From Candidatus Woesearchaeota archaeon (GTDB taxonomy: Archaea > Nanobdellota > Nanobdellia > Woesearchaeales > WJKL01), in the NCBI GenBank assembly GCA_019322455.1, contig JAHWIT010000095.1:1-11911 (forward strand): a stretch of 11,911 nucleotides of DNA. The letters run 5' to 3'. Shown here one piece after another: positions 1 to 8,074 of this stretch. The first letter of the stretch is position 1. Each line of letters opens with the position of its first letter. The translations under genes and the position numbers were made by a program. The notes beneath the pieces are model-generated. The model saw only the letters and a program-made list of their open reading frames with translations, ran no database searches and was not told the DNA's origin.

Positions 1-1110
1 AAAAAAGCAAAAATAAACTTTCTAATAATTGATTCAAAAAAAGAAATTGGCTTGCCATTAAAATGCGGAGAAGGAATTAGAGAAAAAGAATTCATAGATT
101 TCTTTCAACACAAAAACTATCCATTTGTTAAAAATACAATCACTACTCATGAAATTCATTATGAAGATTTAACAAAAACATTTAGAGAAAATTTTCTAGA
201 ACTTGACCGTCCAGAATTTGAAAAATGGCTAGCAGAACCAATAAAAGATAATCTAAAATTATCAACAAATTGCCAAGATTTAAACATCAAAGAAAATATC
301 ATAGAAATTAAAACAAATAAAGCAACTCTAACTGCAAATTTAGCAATCTTAGCTTATGGTTGCAATTTCAATATCCAGAAAAAACTAAATTTAATTAAAA
401 ACAATCCAATAATTGTATTAGGTTATGGAGGAATCTACAAAAATCATAATTTAGACAAAAATAAATTCTATTATTTCTTTGATTCAGAACATTTAGGTTA
501 CTTATGGATATTTCCAAAAGATAAACAATTAGCAAATATTGGATTTGGGGCATTTAATTCAAATAAAAAAACAAAAGAAATTCTAAACAAATTTCTTAAA
601 AAATACAAAATAAATGCAACTCAATTATCAGAATATGCTGGAATTGTTCCTTGCTCAGGCCCAATAAACAAAACATACACAGATAGATTACTAATTTGTG
701 GAAATGCCGCTGGCCAAGTTCATGCATTTTCAGGAGAAGGAATCTATTATGCATTAAAAACAGGAAAATTAGCAGCAAAAACAGCAATAAAAGCAACAAA
801 AGAAAACAAATTCAATAAAGAATTCTTAAAATGTTATGAAAAAGATTGGAAAAAAGATATTAGTAAAAACATGCAAGCAGGAATAATAGAAGCAGAACTA
901 TTATTGTTAGCTTTTAAGCATAAAAAAATAAAAAGTTTATTCAAAACACCGTCAGAAAAAGAACTAAAACAAATGATGTTAGAAGGAAAAATTCCTTTTA
1001 GAGCAAGATTTGCATGGAAACTTACAAAATTCTTCAATTTATTAGAAAAAGAAAAATTGCCATTAACAGTAAAATTCATTTATACCGTCTATAAATTCTT
1101 CAAAAAATAA
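1..1110 (+). CDS. Geranylgeranyl reductase family FAD-dependent oxidoreductase (5'-truncated by window edge)
   Basis: The frame is open from base 1, so the gene begins upstream. The TTG at 52 is internal, because the residues before it (ending in KKEIG) already match the family. The visible 369 residues lack roughly the first 25, which would hold the GxGxxG dinucleotide-binding loop. Visible family marks are the CGEG segment near residue 22, the YxWxFP-x8-GxG motif beginning at Tyr167 (nt 499), and the C-terminal FAD-binding stretch GNAAGQVHAFSGEGI from nt 700. Archaeal members saturate the isoprenoid chains of membrane lipids such as digeranylgeranylglycerophospholipid, using reduced flavin; this specificity is family knowledge and is not proven here. 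Asn replaces the usual Asp of GDAAG. The gene ends 58 bases before topA, which has its own promoter. Another flavin-dependent reductase of the same superfamily is possible. Confidence 0.88.
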   Translation, partial: KKAKINFLIIDSKKEIGLPLKCGEGIREKEFIDFFQHKNYPFVKNTITTHEIHYEDLTKTFRENFLELDRPEFEKWLAEPIKDNLKLSTNCQDLNIKENIIEIKTNKATLTANLAILAYGCNFNIQKKLNLIKNNPIIVLGYGGIYKNHNLDKNKFYYFFDSEHLGYLWIFPKDKQLANIGFGAFNSNKKTKEILNKFLKKYKINATQLSEYAGIVPCSGPINKTYTDRLLICGNAAGQVHAFSGEGIYYALKTGKLAAKTAIKATKENKFNKEFLKCYEKDWKKDISKNMQAGIIEAELLLLAFKHKKIKSLFKTPSEKELKQMMLEGKIPFRARFAWKLTKFFNLLEKEKLPLTVKFIYTVYKFFKK

Positions 1111-1136
1111 AAACAAAAATAAGCTTAAATCCAAAC

Positions 1137-1147
1137 TTTTTTAAATA
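1137..1147 (+). promoter_or_regulatory. TATA box of topA
   Basis: TTTAAATA at 1140-1147 is preceded by an A-rich BRE-like CCAAAC at 1131-1136. Its centre lies about 25 bases before the topA ATG. That spacing places transcription initiation at or next to the start codon, so the mRNA is probably leaderless. No Shine-Dalgarno motif is present in the gap, which fits. Confidence 0.65.
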
Positions 1148-1168
1148 ACTCAATTCTTCTCGAAAATT

Positions 1169-3382
1169 ATGTACGAATTAATTATATGTGAAAAACCTGC
1201 AGCAGCAAAAAAAATAGCAGAAGCTCTAGCTGACAACAAGCCAAAAAAAGAAACATACATGAAAAAGATTCCTTATTATAGATTAACACATAAAGGAAAA
1301 GAAATTGTAGTTACATGTGCAGTTGGTCATTTGTATGGCTTAGCTGAAAAAGAAAAAAAAGGATGGGTATATCCAGTTTATAATATTGAATGGAAACCAA
1401 TTGCAGATGTTCAAAAATCAGCTAAATTCTCAAAACAATATCTTAATGCAATTAAAAAACTAGCAAAAGAAGCTAGTGAATTTACAGTAGCAACTGATTA
1501 TGATGTTGAAGGGGAAGTTATTGGTCTTAATATTATAAGATATATCTGTAATAAAAAAGATGCAAATAGGATGAAATTCTCAACATTAACTAAAGACGAT
1601 TTAATTGAAGCATATGAAAACAAGATTCCTCACTTAGATTGGGGGCAAGCAAAGGCAGGAGAAGCAAGACATATTCTAGATTGGTTTTATGGAATAAACA
1701 CATCAAGAGCATTAACATCCGCAATAAAAACAACAGGAATGTTTAAACTTATGTCAACAGGACGTGTACAAGGACCAGCATTAAAATTAATTGTAGACAA
1801 AGAAAAAGAAATCCAAGCATTCAAGCCAACTCCTTATTGGCAAATACAATTATTAGGAGAAACAGAAAAAAAGGAACTAGATTCATGGCATGAAAAAGAC
1901 AAATTCTGGGATAAAAAACAAGCACAAGAAATTTATAATAAGATACATAAGGAAAAAATAGCAACTATTGACAATGTTGAGAAAAAAAGATTCAATCAAG
2001 CTCCTCCAACACCATTTGATTTAACATCACTACAGATAGAAGCACACAGAACATTAAAAGTTTCTCCAAAACACACATTTGAAATTGCTCAAGATCTATA
2101 TACATCAGGTTATATCTCTTATCCAAGAACATCTTCACAGCAATTGCCAGCTAAAATAGGATATAAAAAAATAATCAATGCCTTGTCTAAAAAATATGAA
2201 AAAGAAACAAAAATTCTTCTTAATAAAAAAACATTAAAACCAAATGAAGGTAAAAAAACAGATCCAGCACATCCAGCTATCTATCCAACAGGTATTATTC
2301 CTTCTAAACTAGATAAAGACGCATTCAATATGTATGATTTAATTGTAAGAAGATTTCTAGCAACATTTGGAGATCCTGCAGTAAGAGAAACAATGAATAT
2401 CAGAATAGACTGCAAAAAAGAAATCTTCATAGCAAAAGGAACAATAACAATTGAACCAGGTTGGCATTTACTATATGGAAGATTTACACCAGCAAAAGAA
2501 GAAGAACTTCCACAAGTAGAAAAAGGACAGTCAATTGATGTCAAGAAAATTACACTGCATGATAAAGAAACACAGCCTCCAAAAAGGTTTACAGAAGCTT
2601 CTATTATAAAAGAGCTTGAAAAAAGAAATTTGGGAACAAAAGCAACAAGAGCTCAAATTATAGATACATTATTCCAAAGAGACTATATTGAAGGAAAGCA
2701 GATTAAAGCAACTGAACTTGGAATAAGAACAATAGGAACATTAGAAAAGCATAATCCTGACATTATAGATGAAAAACTTACAAGAGAATTTGAAGAAGAT
2801 ATGGAAGAGATTAGAGAAGGAAAAGAAAAAGAAGAAAATGTTCTTGAAAGAGCTAAGAAAGTCTTGACAAAAATTATGGAGAAATTCAAAAAAGATGAAA
2901 AAGAAATTGGCCACGAATTAGCGACAGCTCAAAGAGAAACAAGAGATGAATTAACAACACTAGGACCATGCCCTGTCTGCAAAGAAGGGCAATTGCAAAT
3001 AAGAAGAGGAAAATTTGGATTTTTTGCAGCTTGTAACAAATATCCTGACTGCAAAACAACATTCTCTCTTCCATCAAATGCAATGGTAAAACCAGCAAAA
3101 AAGATTTGCGAAACATGTGGTTATCCGATGATACTGGTTATCAAGAAAAGAAAAAGACCTCAAGAAATTTGTTTAAATCCAAAATGTCCTTCTAAACTTG
3201 AAGGATATTCAAAAGAACAATTAAAAGAAATGGAATCAATTGAATCAGGAAAACTTAAGAAAAAATGTCCAAAATGTAAAATTGGAAACTTAAAAGTCAG
3301 AAAATCAGTTTATGGTTCTTTTATTGCTTGTGATAGATATCCTAAATGTAGATATGTTGAACCTCTTAAAGAAGAGAAATAG
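1169..3382 (+). CDS. topA: DNA topoisomerase I, type IA (archaeal TopA)
   Basis: The 737-residue protein relaxes negatively supercoiled DNA by transient single-strand breakage through a 5'-phosphotyrosine. A TOPRIM domain opens the protein, with Glu8 in CEKPAAAKKIA and the acidic triad Asp110, Asp112, Glu114 in DYDVEGE. The type IA core follows, with catalytic Tyr318 and Arg320 in ISYPRTSS. The C-terminus carries three cysteine pairs-of-pairs typical of topoisomerase zinc fingers: Cys601/604/622/628, Cys647/650/668/673 and Cys700/703/721/727. Length, catalytic set and finger number fit an intact archaeal TopA. The ATG at 1169 opens directly into the family N-terminus and sits at the expected initiation point of an upstream TATA box. 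The last 17 bases overlap the convergent CCA-adding enzyme gene. A reverse gyrase is excluded because no helicase domain is fused; topoisomerase III is a close relative but less likely given the triple fingers. Confidence 0.96.
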   Translation: MYELIICEKPAAAKKIAEALADNKPKKETYMKKIPYYRLTHKGKEIVVTCAVGHLYGLAEKEKKGWVYPVYNIEWKPIADVQKSAKFSKQYLNAIKKLAKEASEFTVATDYDVEGEVIGLNIIRYICNKKDANRMKFSTLTKDDLIEAYENKIPHLDWGQAKAGEARHILDWFYGINTSRALTSAIKTTGMFKLMSTGRVQGPALKLIVDKEKEIQAFKPTPYWQIQLLGETEKKELDSWHEKDKFWDKKQAQEIYNKIHKEKIATIDNVEKKRFNQAPPTPFDLTSLQIEAHRTLKVSPKHTFEIAQDLYTSGYISYPRTSSQQLPAKIGYKKIINALSKKYEKETKILLNKKTLKPNEGKKTDPAHPAIYPTGIIPSKLDKDAFNMYDLIVRRFLATFGDPAVRETMNIRIDCKKEIFIAKGTITIEPGWHLLYGRFTPAKEEELPQVEKGQSIDVKKITLHDKETQPPKRFTEASIIKELEKRNLGTKATRAQIIDTLFQRDYIEGKQIKATELGIRTIGTLEKHNPDIIDEKLTREFEEDMEEIREGKEKEENVLERAKKVLTKIMEKFKKDEKEIGHELATAQRETRDELTTLGPCPVCKEGQLQIRRGKFGFFAACNKYPDCKTTFSLPSNAMVKPAKKICETCGYPMILVIKKRKRPQEICLNPKCPSKLEGYSKEQLKEMESIESGKLKKKCPKCKIGNLKVRKSVYGSFIACDRYPKCRYVEPLKEEK

Positions 3383-4616
3383 ATTTAACCTTCTCCTTAA
3401 CATACTTATCCTTTATCAGCTCTTTAACTAACTCACTGCTGTCTCTAAATTCTCTTTTTACTTTAGCAAATATCTTTCCTTTTTTAACAAAAGTTTTTCC
3501 TTTGTATTGCTTCTTGAAATTTTCAACATATTCCTTTAATCTAACAGGAGGTCCTTGCTTTTCAACATACTCTGACAATAGTTTTTTGTCAACAATAGAC
3601 CAAAACAAAGCCTTTTTATTTTTATCCCATTTCCATCCTTTTTCATAAACCTTAAATTCTTTTTTAATCAATTCCTTCTCAATAAATTCAACTGCTTTCA
3701 ATAATTTACTTCCAACAACATCCTCTTTTCCACTCAAAGCAGCAACATCCAATAAAATTAATTTATCTTTACCAGCTCTTTGTTTTAATTCATCAACTGA
3801 AACTTCTTTTATCTCAAAAAATTCTTCTGTAGGTCTTTTCAAAAACTCCTTACAAGAACAAATAAATTGTTCATATTTTTCTTCGTTTAATGCAGCTGCA
3901 GCATTTCTATCCTTTTGAACAGGATCAATAATAATAAGAGGAGAATAAACCTTTGCTAAATTTAATTTATCTAAAATCTCTTTTTTATTTCTATAATATC
4001 TTTCAACATCAATAAACACCTTCTCTTTCCATTTAGTTCCATTCTTAATTAAATTCATAAATCCTTTATAATAAACTGTCAAAATCTCACAGATATATCC
4101 TGAAAAACCTTTTATATAAGATTCAGCGCCATAAACTCCTTGAGCTTTACAAAACTGTTTTGTTAATCTTATCTCATCTGCAAATCTCTTATGCTTCTTA
4201 ACCCAAGCAGCATGCAATGGACTAACATCAGTTATATTCTTAGCATCTTTAGCATCTTTAATCTTCAAAATAGGAACAACCTCAAAAGTAAATCCTTTTT
4301 CTTTAATCTGAAAATAATCTCTGCTTCCATGCAATCTTGAAACTTTACCAATAATCCTTTTCAAATGTTTTTCTAGAATATCAGAAAGCTGTTCACTTTT
4401 ATCTTTATATTTATTATAATTAAAAGCAACAAAGATATCAGCATCATGAGCCTTACTAAGCCAAGTTTCCTTTGCTCCGCTTCCACCTAACTCGGCTTTT
4501 GCATTTCTTAAACCTTTATTGATTCTTTTTAGAAAAGCATCTACTTTTTTTTTAACTTCTCTTTCCTCTTCTTTACTTGGCTTTATTCCTTTTAACACAC
4601 TTTTTAGTAATTCCAT
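3366..4616 (-). CDS. cca: Archaeal class I CCA-adding enzyme (tRNA nucleotidyltransferase)
   Basis: The 416-residue enzyme adds or repairs the 3'-terminal CCA of tRNA without a nucleic-acid template. The pol-beta nucleotidyltransferase signature GGSGAKETWL is followed by the metal-binding Asp58 and Asp60 in HDADIF. Further archaeal landmarks are SPLHAAWVKKH, the stretch GVYGAESYIKGFSGYICE in the central domain, and DPVQKDRNAAAAL. The third carboxylate, usually Asp in DVVP, appears as Glu112 in FEVVP. An in-frame start exists 22 codons upstream, but I chose the ATG at 4616. MELLKSVLKGIKPSKEEE is the usual family beginning, and a TATA box lies 26 bases upstream of that ATG, which would leave the longer version untranscribed at its 5' end. 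The 3' end overlaps topA by 17 bases tail to tail. The 5' end diverges from fabF. Confidence 0.95.
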   Translation of the reverse strand: MELLKSVLKGIKPSKEEEREVKKKVDAFLKRINKGLRNAKAELGGSGAKETWLSKAHDADIFVAFNYNKYKDKSEQLSDILEKHLKRIIGKVSRLHGSRDYFQIKEKGFTFEVVPILKIKDAKDAKNITDVSPLHAAWVKKHKRFADEIRLTKQFCKAQGVYGAESYIKGFSGYICEILTVYYKGFMNLIKNGTKWKEKVFIDVERYYRNKKEILDKLNLAKVYSPLIIIDPVQKDRNAAAALNEEKYEQFICSCKEFLKRPTEEFFEIKEVSVDELKQRAGKDKLILLDVAALSGKEDVVGSKLLKAVEFIEKELIKKEFKVYEKGWKWDKNKKALFWSIVDKKLLSEYVEKQGPPVRLKEYVENFKKQYKGKTFVKKGKIFAKVKREFRDSSELVKELIKDKYVKEKVKSISLL

Positions 4617-4636
4617 AATTAATTCAAAAACTCGTC

Positions 4637-4647
4637 TATTTATATAA
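4637..4647 (-). promoter_or_regulatory. TATA box of cca
   Basis: Read on the minus strand this is TTATATAAATA, centred 26 bases upstream of the ATG at 4616. Initiation would fall at the start codon, so the transcript is likely leaderless. This box also decides the start-codon choice for cca. Confidence 0.65.
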
Positions 4648-4686
4648 GTTACGATTATACTAACACTATTCTCAAGAAGCAAAAAC

Positions 4687-4696
4687 TTTAAAAATA
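4687..4696 (+). promoter_or_regulatory. TATA box of fabF
   Basis: TTTAAAAATA is preceded by AAAAAC, closely resembling the topA box. It is centred about 26 bases before the fabF ATG, again implying a leaderless mRNA. It stands back to back with the cca TATA box, with 39 bases between them, so regulation of the two divergent genes could be shared. Confidence 0.62.
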
Positions 4697-4717
4697 ACTT
4701 CTAAACAAAATTTAAGA

Positions 4718-6040
4718 ATGAATATTAAAATTAATGATAGGGATAAAAAAAGAGTAGTAATTACAGGAATAGGTCCAATAACCTCTACTGGTATAGGAAA
4801 AGAAGAATTCTGGCACAACTCATTAGAAGGAAAATCAGGAACAGAAAAAATTCCTTTTGAATGGTTTACTAAAAATCCTGACAGATTTCGTTCACATGTA
4901 TGTGCAACTGTTAAAAACTTTGATCCTACTAAATATGGATTGAAAAATAATTCTAAAAGATTAGATAGAGTTTCATTATTTGCATTAGCATCAACTTATC
5001 TTGCATTACAGGATGCAGGAATTGATTTTACAGCTTCAAAAGGAAAAGCAGAAATAAAAAATCTTGACTTAGATCAAGGATGTGTTTTAGTTTCAACAGG
5101 AATAGGAGGATTTAATACAGTTACAGAAGAACATGAACATTATACATTAGAACAAAAGGTAAATCCATTTGCTGTGTCTAAATCAATGCCTAATGCTCCT
5201 TCTGATAATATTTCAATAATATATGGAATAAAAGGAGAATCATGGCCAACACCAACTGCTTGCGCAGCAGGAACAATGGCCCTTGGAAACATTTACAGGC
5301 TTATAGCTTTAGGTGAATATAAATGGGGAATTGCTGGAGGTATAGAATCCTGTTTTGGACACGATGGATATGGTTTTTATGGATTTGATACAATAAATAT
5401 GAATGGAAATAGAACATTATCAACTGCTTTTAATAATTGTCCTGAAAAAGCATCAAGGTCTTTTGACAAAAATAGAGATGGTTTTGTTTTAGCAGAAGGA
5501 GGAGCGTCACTTTTCATAGAAGAACTTGAACATGCTTTAGCAAGAAATGCTCATATATATGCAGAAATAATAGCTTATGCTGCAAATTCTGATGCACGTA
5601 ATATAATGGCCTTAGATCCAGAAGCTAATCAATTAATCAAATTAATCAATAATTTATTAAAAAAATCACGCCTCAATCCAGAAGATATTCAATATATAAA
5701 TGCACATGCCACTTCAACACCTCCAAATGACAGAGTAGAAACAATGGCAATTAAAAAAGTATTAGGAGAACATGCTTATAGGATTATAGTTGGTGGAACA
5801 AAATCAAGAACAGGACATTCAATTGGAGGATCAGGAGCAACTGAAATAGCTGAAACAGCTTTAGCAATATATTATAGAATAATCCCTCCAACAATAAATT
5901 TTGAAGAAAAAGATCCAGATTGTGATTTAAATTATTCTCATAATAGAAAAACAGAAATACCAGTAAATCTTGCTATGAAACTTACTTCTGGATTTGGAGG
6001 ACACAATGCTGGTCTAATTCTTAGTAAATACAAAGAATAA
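4718..6040 (+). CDS. fabF: Beta-ketoacyl-ACP synthase II-like condensing enzyme (FabF family)
   Basis: This 440-residue thiolase-fold enzyme is expected to perform decarboxylative Claisen condensation of an acyl thioester with a malonyl thioester. The full catalytic set is visible: Cys182 in TACAAG, His330 in NAHATSTP, and Lys362 and His367 in GGTKSRTGHSIGGSG. VVITGIGPITSTG opens the N-terminal half, and SRSFDKNRDGFVLAEGG matches the FabF substrate-loop region. It is somewhat longer than typical FabF (about 412 residues), with extra sequence around residues 100-120. No acyl carrier protein, FabG, FabD or FabZ gene lies in the window, so the carrier and product are unknown. Most archaea make isoprenoid lipids and lack a complete type II fatty acid pathway, so transfer from bacteria is plausible. 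Local base composition does not stand out from the neighbours. Other KAS-like condensing enzymes cannot be ruled out. Confidence 0.9.
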   Translation: MNIKINDRDKKRVVITGIGPITSTGIGKEEFWHNSLEGKSGTEKIPFEWFTKNPDRFRSHVCATVKNFDPTKYGLKNNSKRLDRVSLFALASTYLALQDAGIDFTASKGKAEIKNLDLDQGCVLVSTGIGGFNTVTEEHEHYTLEQKVNPFAVSKSMPNAPSDNISIIYGIKGESWPTPTACAAGTMALGNIYRLIALGEYKWGIAGGIESCFGHDGYGFYGFDTINMNGNRTLSTAFNNCPEKASRSFDKNRDGFVLAEGGASLFIEELEHALARNAHIYAEIIAYAANSDARNIMALDPEANQLIKLINNLLKKSRLNPEDIQYINAHATSTPPNDRVETMAIKKVLGEHAYRIIVGGTKSRTGHSIGGSGATEIAETALAIYYRIIPPTINFEEKDPDCDLNYSHNRKTEIPVNLAMKLTSGFGGHNAGLILSKYKE

Positions 6041-6047
6041 ACACAAA

Positions 6048-6056
6048 TTTAATAAA
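6048..6056 (+). promoter_or_regulatory. Possible TATA box of the antiporter operon
   Basis: TTTAATAAA lies in the 52-base gap after fabF. Initiation about 25 bases downstream would give a leader of some 15 bases that includes the Shine-Dalgarno motif at 6082-6087. The match is weaker than the boxes of topA and cca. Confidence 0.4.
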
Positions 6057-6081
6057 CTAATTCTATCATAATTAACTAAAA

Positions 6082-6087
6082 GAGGTG
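6082..6087 (+). promoter_or_regulatory. Shine-Dalgarno motif deciding a TTG start
   Basis: GAGGTG complements the archaeal 16S rRNA 3' end and lies five bases before TTG 6093. It supports TTG as the start codon of the antiporter gene. Confidence 0.75.
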
Positions 6088-6092
6088 TTAAC

Positions 6093-7298
6093 TTGGATCC
6101 AATTTTATTAAACATAAGTTATATTGGAATAATTCTATTTATAGGTTTATTAAGTTCAATAATATCAAGAAAACTTAAAATTCCAAATCTTTTGTTACTT
6201 ATCCTAGTTGGAATGATATTAGGCTCAATTAAATATAACAACAAACAAATAGTCGAATTTTCTCCTTTATTTCTTGCATCATTAGCAGTTATAACCTTAG
6301 CAATGGTTGTTTTTCACTCAAGCTCAAGATTTAATTTCAGAAAATTTGATACAATGTCTGTATCTGCATTGAAATTATCTTTAATATTCCTTTTTCTAAA
6401 TCTAATCTTTTTATCCATTATAACCTACTATATATTCAAACCAGCATCATTTTTATTAGCAATACTATTTGCAGCAGTTATCTCAGGAACAGATCCTTCT
6501 TCAACATTAATGATTTTAGCAGGAGCACGCTCAAGACTTTTTGAATTACTAAAAGTAGAAGCAATATTAAACACACCTTTGATTGTATTAATTCCTTTCT
6601 TACTGATTGATATTATAAAAAATTTAACAGGAGAATCTACACTAGCTATTCTTTCAAGCCAATTAATGCCTTTTGCACAGCAGTTTGTAACAGGAATAGG
6701 AACCGGCATATTAATTGCATTAATCTTTTTAAGAGTCATGAAAAGATATTACAGTGTTACCTTATCCCCTTTAGCTATTATTATAATTGCTCTATTAACT
6801 TATGCAATAGCAGAAACTCTAGGCGGAAACGGTGTGTTATCAGTCACAACAGCAGGTATTATGTTTGGAAATCTATATAGAGTAAAACACATGAGAAAAC
6901 TTCAAGAATTCGGAAGCATATTTTCAGAAGTGCTTGAAATACTTGTCTTTGTTCTTATAGGCTCTGTAATAAAAATACCTTTTACAACTAACTTCTTAAT
7001 TCCATCATCAATATTATTTATAATATATCTTGTACTAAGATTTATCTCAGTTCAATTATCATTTAGAAAAGCAACATATACTCTAAAAGAAAAATTATAC
7101 ATGACTTTAAATATATCAAAAGGAATAGCAGTCGCAGTAGTTGTTTTTACATTAGCAACAAAAGTAATTATAGGAATGAATCTAATCCTTAATTTAATAT
7201 TCTTATTTATGATATATTCAATAATCTTATCAACTATAGTCACACATTTTTCAAAATTCTTTACAAAAGTAGAAATAAAAATAAGCGAAGAACAATGA
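6093..7298 (+). CDS. Cation:proton antiporter (CPA family, NhaP-like)
   Basis: A 401-residue integral membrane protein made almost wholly of hydrophobic segments, about 12 predicted transmembrane helices starting near residue 5. It should exchange Na+ (or K+) for protons across the cytoplasmic membrane, controlling pH and ion balance. The ion-binding signature is SGTDPSSTL with Thr133-Asp134, matching the TDP type seen in electroneutral CPA1/NhaP proteins. A later helix region contains ALLTYAIAETLGGNGVLSV, typical of the family core. The C-terminus is short, with no TrkA-type regulatory domain. The start is TTG, supported by a well-spaced GAGGTG. The stop overlaps the next start as ATGA, so it is translationally linked to the endonuclease IV-family gene. 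The transported ion cannot be told from sequence. Confidence 0.9.
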   Translation: MDPILLNISYIGIILFIGLLSSIISRKLKIPNLLLLILVGMILGSIKYNNKQIVEFSPLFLASLAVITLAMVVFHSSSRFNFRKFDTMSVSALKLSLIFLFLNLIFLSIITYYIFKPASFLLAILFAAVISGTDPSSTLMILAGARSRLFELLKVEAILNTPLIVLIPFLLIDIIKNLTGESTLAILSSQLMPFAQQFVTGIGTGILIALIFLRVMKRYYSVTLSPLAIIIIALLTYAIAETLGGNGVLSVTTAGIMFGNLYRVKHMRKLQEFGSIFSEVLEILVFVLIGSVIKIPFTTNFLIPSSILFIIYLVLRFISVQLSFRKATYTLKEKLYMTLNISKGIAVAVVVFTLATKVIIGMNLILNLIFLFMIYSIILSTIVTHFSKFFTKVEIKISEEQ

Positions 7299-8074
7299 GA
7301 ATATTATTTGGTCCAGCAGGTTCTGCAGGATTAGGGAATGAAGAAGGAGTTAAGCATGCAAAAGAGCTTGGCTTAGGAGCATTAGAAGTCGAATTTACAT
7401 ATGGAGTCAGAATGTCTAATGCAGAAGCAAAAAAAGTTGGTGAAATAGCAAAAAAATTAGGCATAAAATTATCAGTGCATGGTCCTTATTATATTAATTT
7501 AGCGTCAAAAGAAAAAACAAAACTAAATGCTTCTAAAAAAAGAATATTAATGAGTTGTGAAAGAGCACATTACTTAGGAGCATCTCCTGTTGTATTTCAC
7601 TCAGGTTATTATCAAGGAAGAGATGAAAATGAAGTTTATAATATAATCAAAGAAGCAATTGTTGATATGCAAAAAACAATAAAGAAAAATAAATGGAATG
7701 TTAAACTAGCTCCAGAAGTTACTGGAAAAGAATCTCAATTTGCTGATTTAGATACCTTATTAAAATTAAAAAAAGATATTAGTTGTGATATCTGTGTTGA
7801 TTTTGCTCATTTGTATGCAAGAGAGCAGGGAAAAATAGATTTTAATGAAATAATGAAAAAAATTAAGCATTTATCTCATATACACTGCCATTTCTCTGGA
7901 ATTACTTATACAGCAAAAGGTGAAAGATCTCATAAAGTTATGGACAGGAAATTCTTTATGCCTTTAGCAAAAGCAATTAAAAAACACAAACCAAAATCAA
8001 TGGTTATAATCAACGAATCTCCAGATATCTTTGGAGATGCAGTTAAAATGCAACAATGGTTTGGAGGAAAATAA
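7295..8074 (+). CDS. nfo: Endonuclease IV-family TIM-barrel protein (AP endonuclease-like)
   Basis: The 259-residue protein belongs to the xylose-isomerase-like TIM-barrel superfamily and looks like endonuclease IV, which cleaves DNA 5' to abasic sites using three zinc ions. Eight of the nine E. coli Nfo metal ligands have counterparts: His62 (VHGPYYINL), His102 (FHSGYY), Glu141 (PEVTGK), Asp169 and His172 (VDFAHLYAR), His197 (HCHFSG), His213 and Glu241 (INESP). The ninth, Asp229 of E. coli, aligns with Arg211 in KGERSHK. This is my hand alignment. The protein is slightly shorter than E. coli Nfo (285 residues). Its start overlaps the antiporter stop as ATGA, and its end overlaps or abuts the PIN-domain gene. 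Repair activity is likely but not certain; a sugar-phosphate isomerase-like relative is the alternative. Confidence 0.85.
   Translation: MRILFGPAGSAGLGNEEGVKHAKELGLGALEVEFTYGVRMSNAEAKKVGEIAKKLGIKLSVHGPYYINLASKEKTKLNASKKRILMSCERAHYLGASPVVFHSGYYQGRDENEVYNIIKEAIVDMQKTIKKNKWNVKLAPEVTGKESQFADLDTLLKLKKDISCDICVDFAHLYAREQGKIDFNEIMKKIKHLSHIHCHFSGITYTAKGERSHKVMDRKFFMPLAKAIKKHKPKSMVIINESPDIFGDAVKMQQWFGGK

Noticed and set aside
596..1079. Minus-strand open frames inside the reductase gene
   Set aside because: These are low-complexity Phe/Leu/Ser readings of an A-rich coding strand; the plus-strand frame carries clear family motifs.
3366..4682. Longer cca start at 4682
   Set aside because: It adds 22 residues unlike the family and would lie upstream of the predicted transcription start set by the TATA box at 4637-4647.
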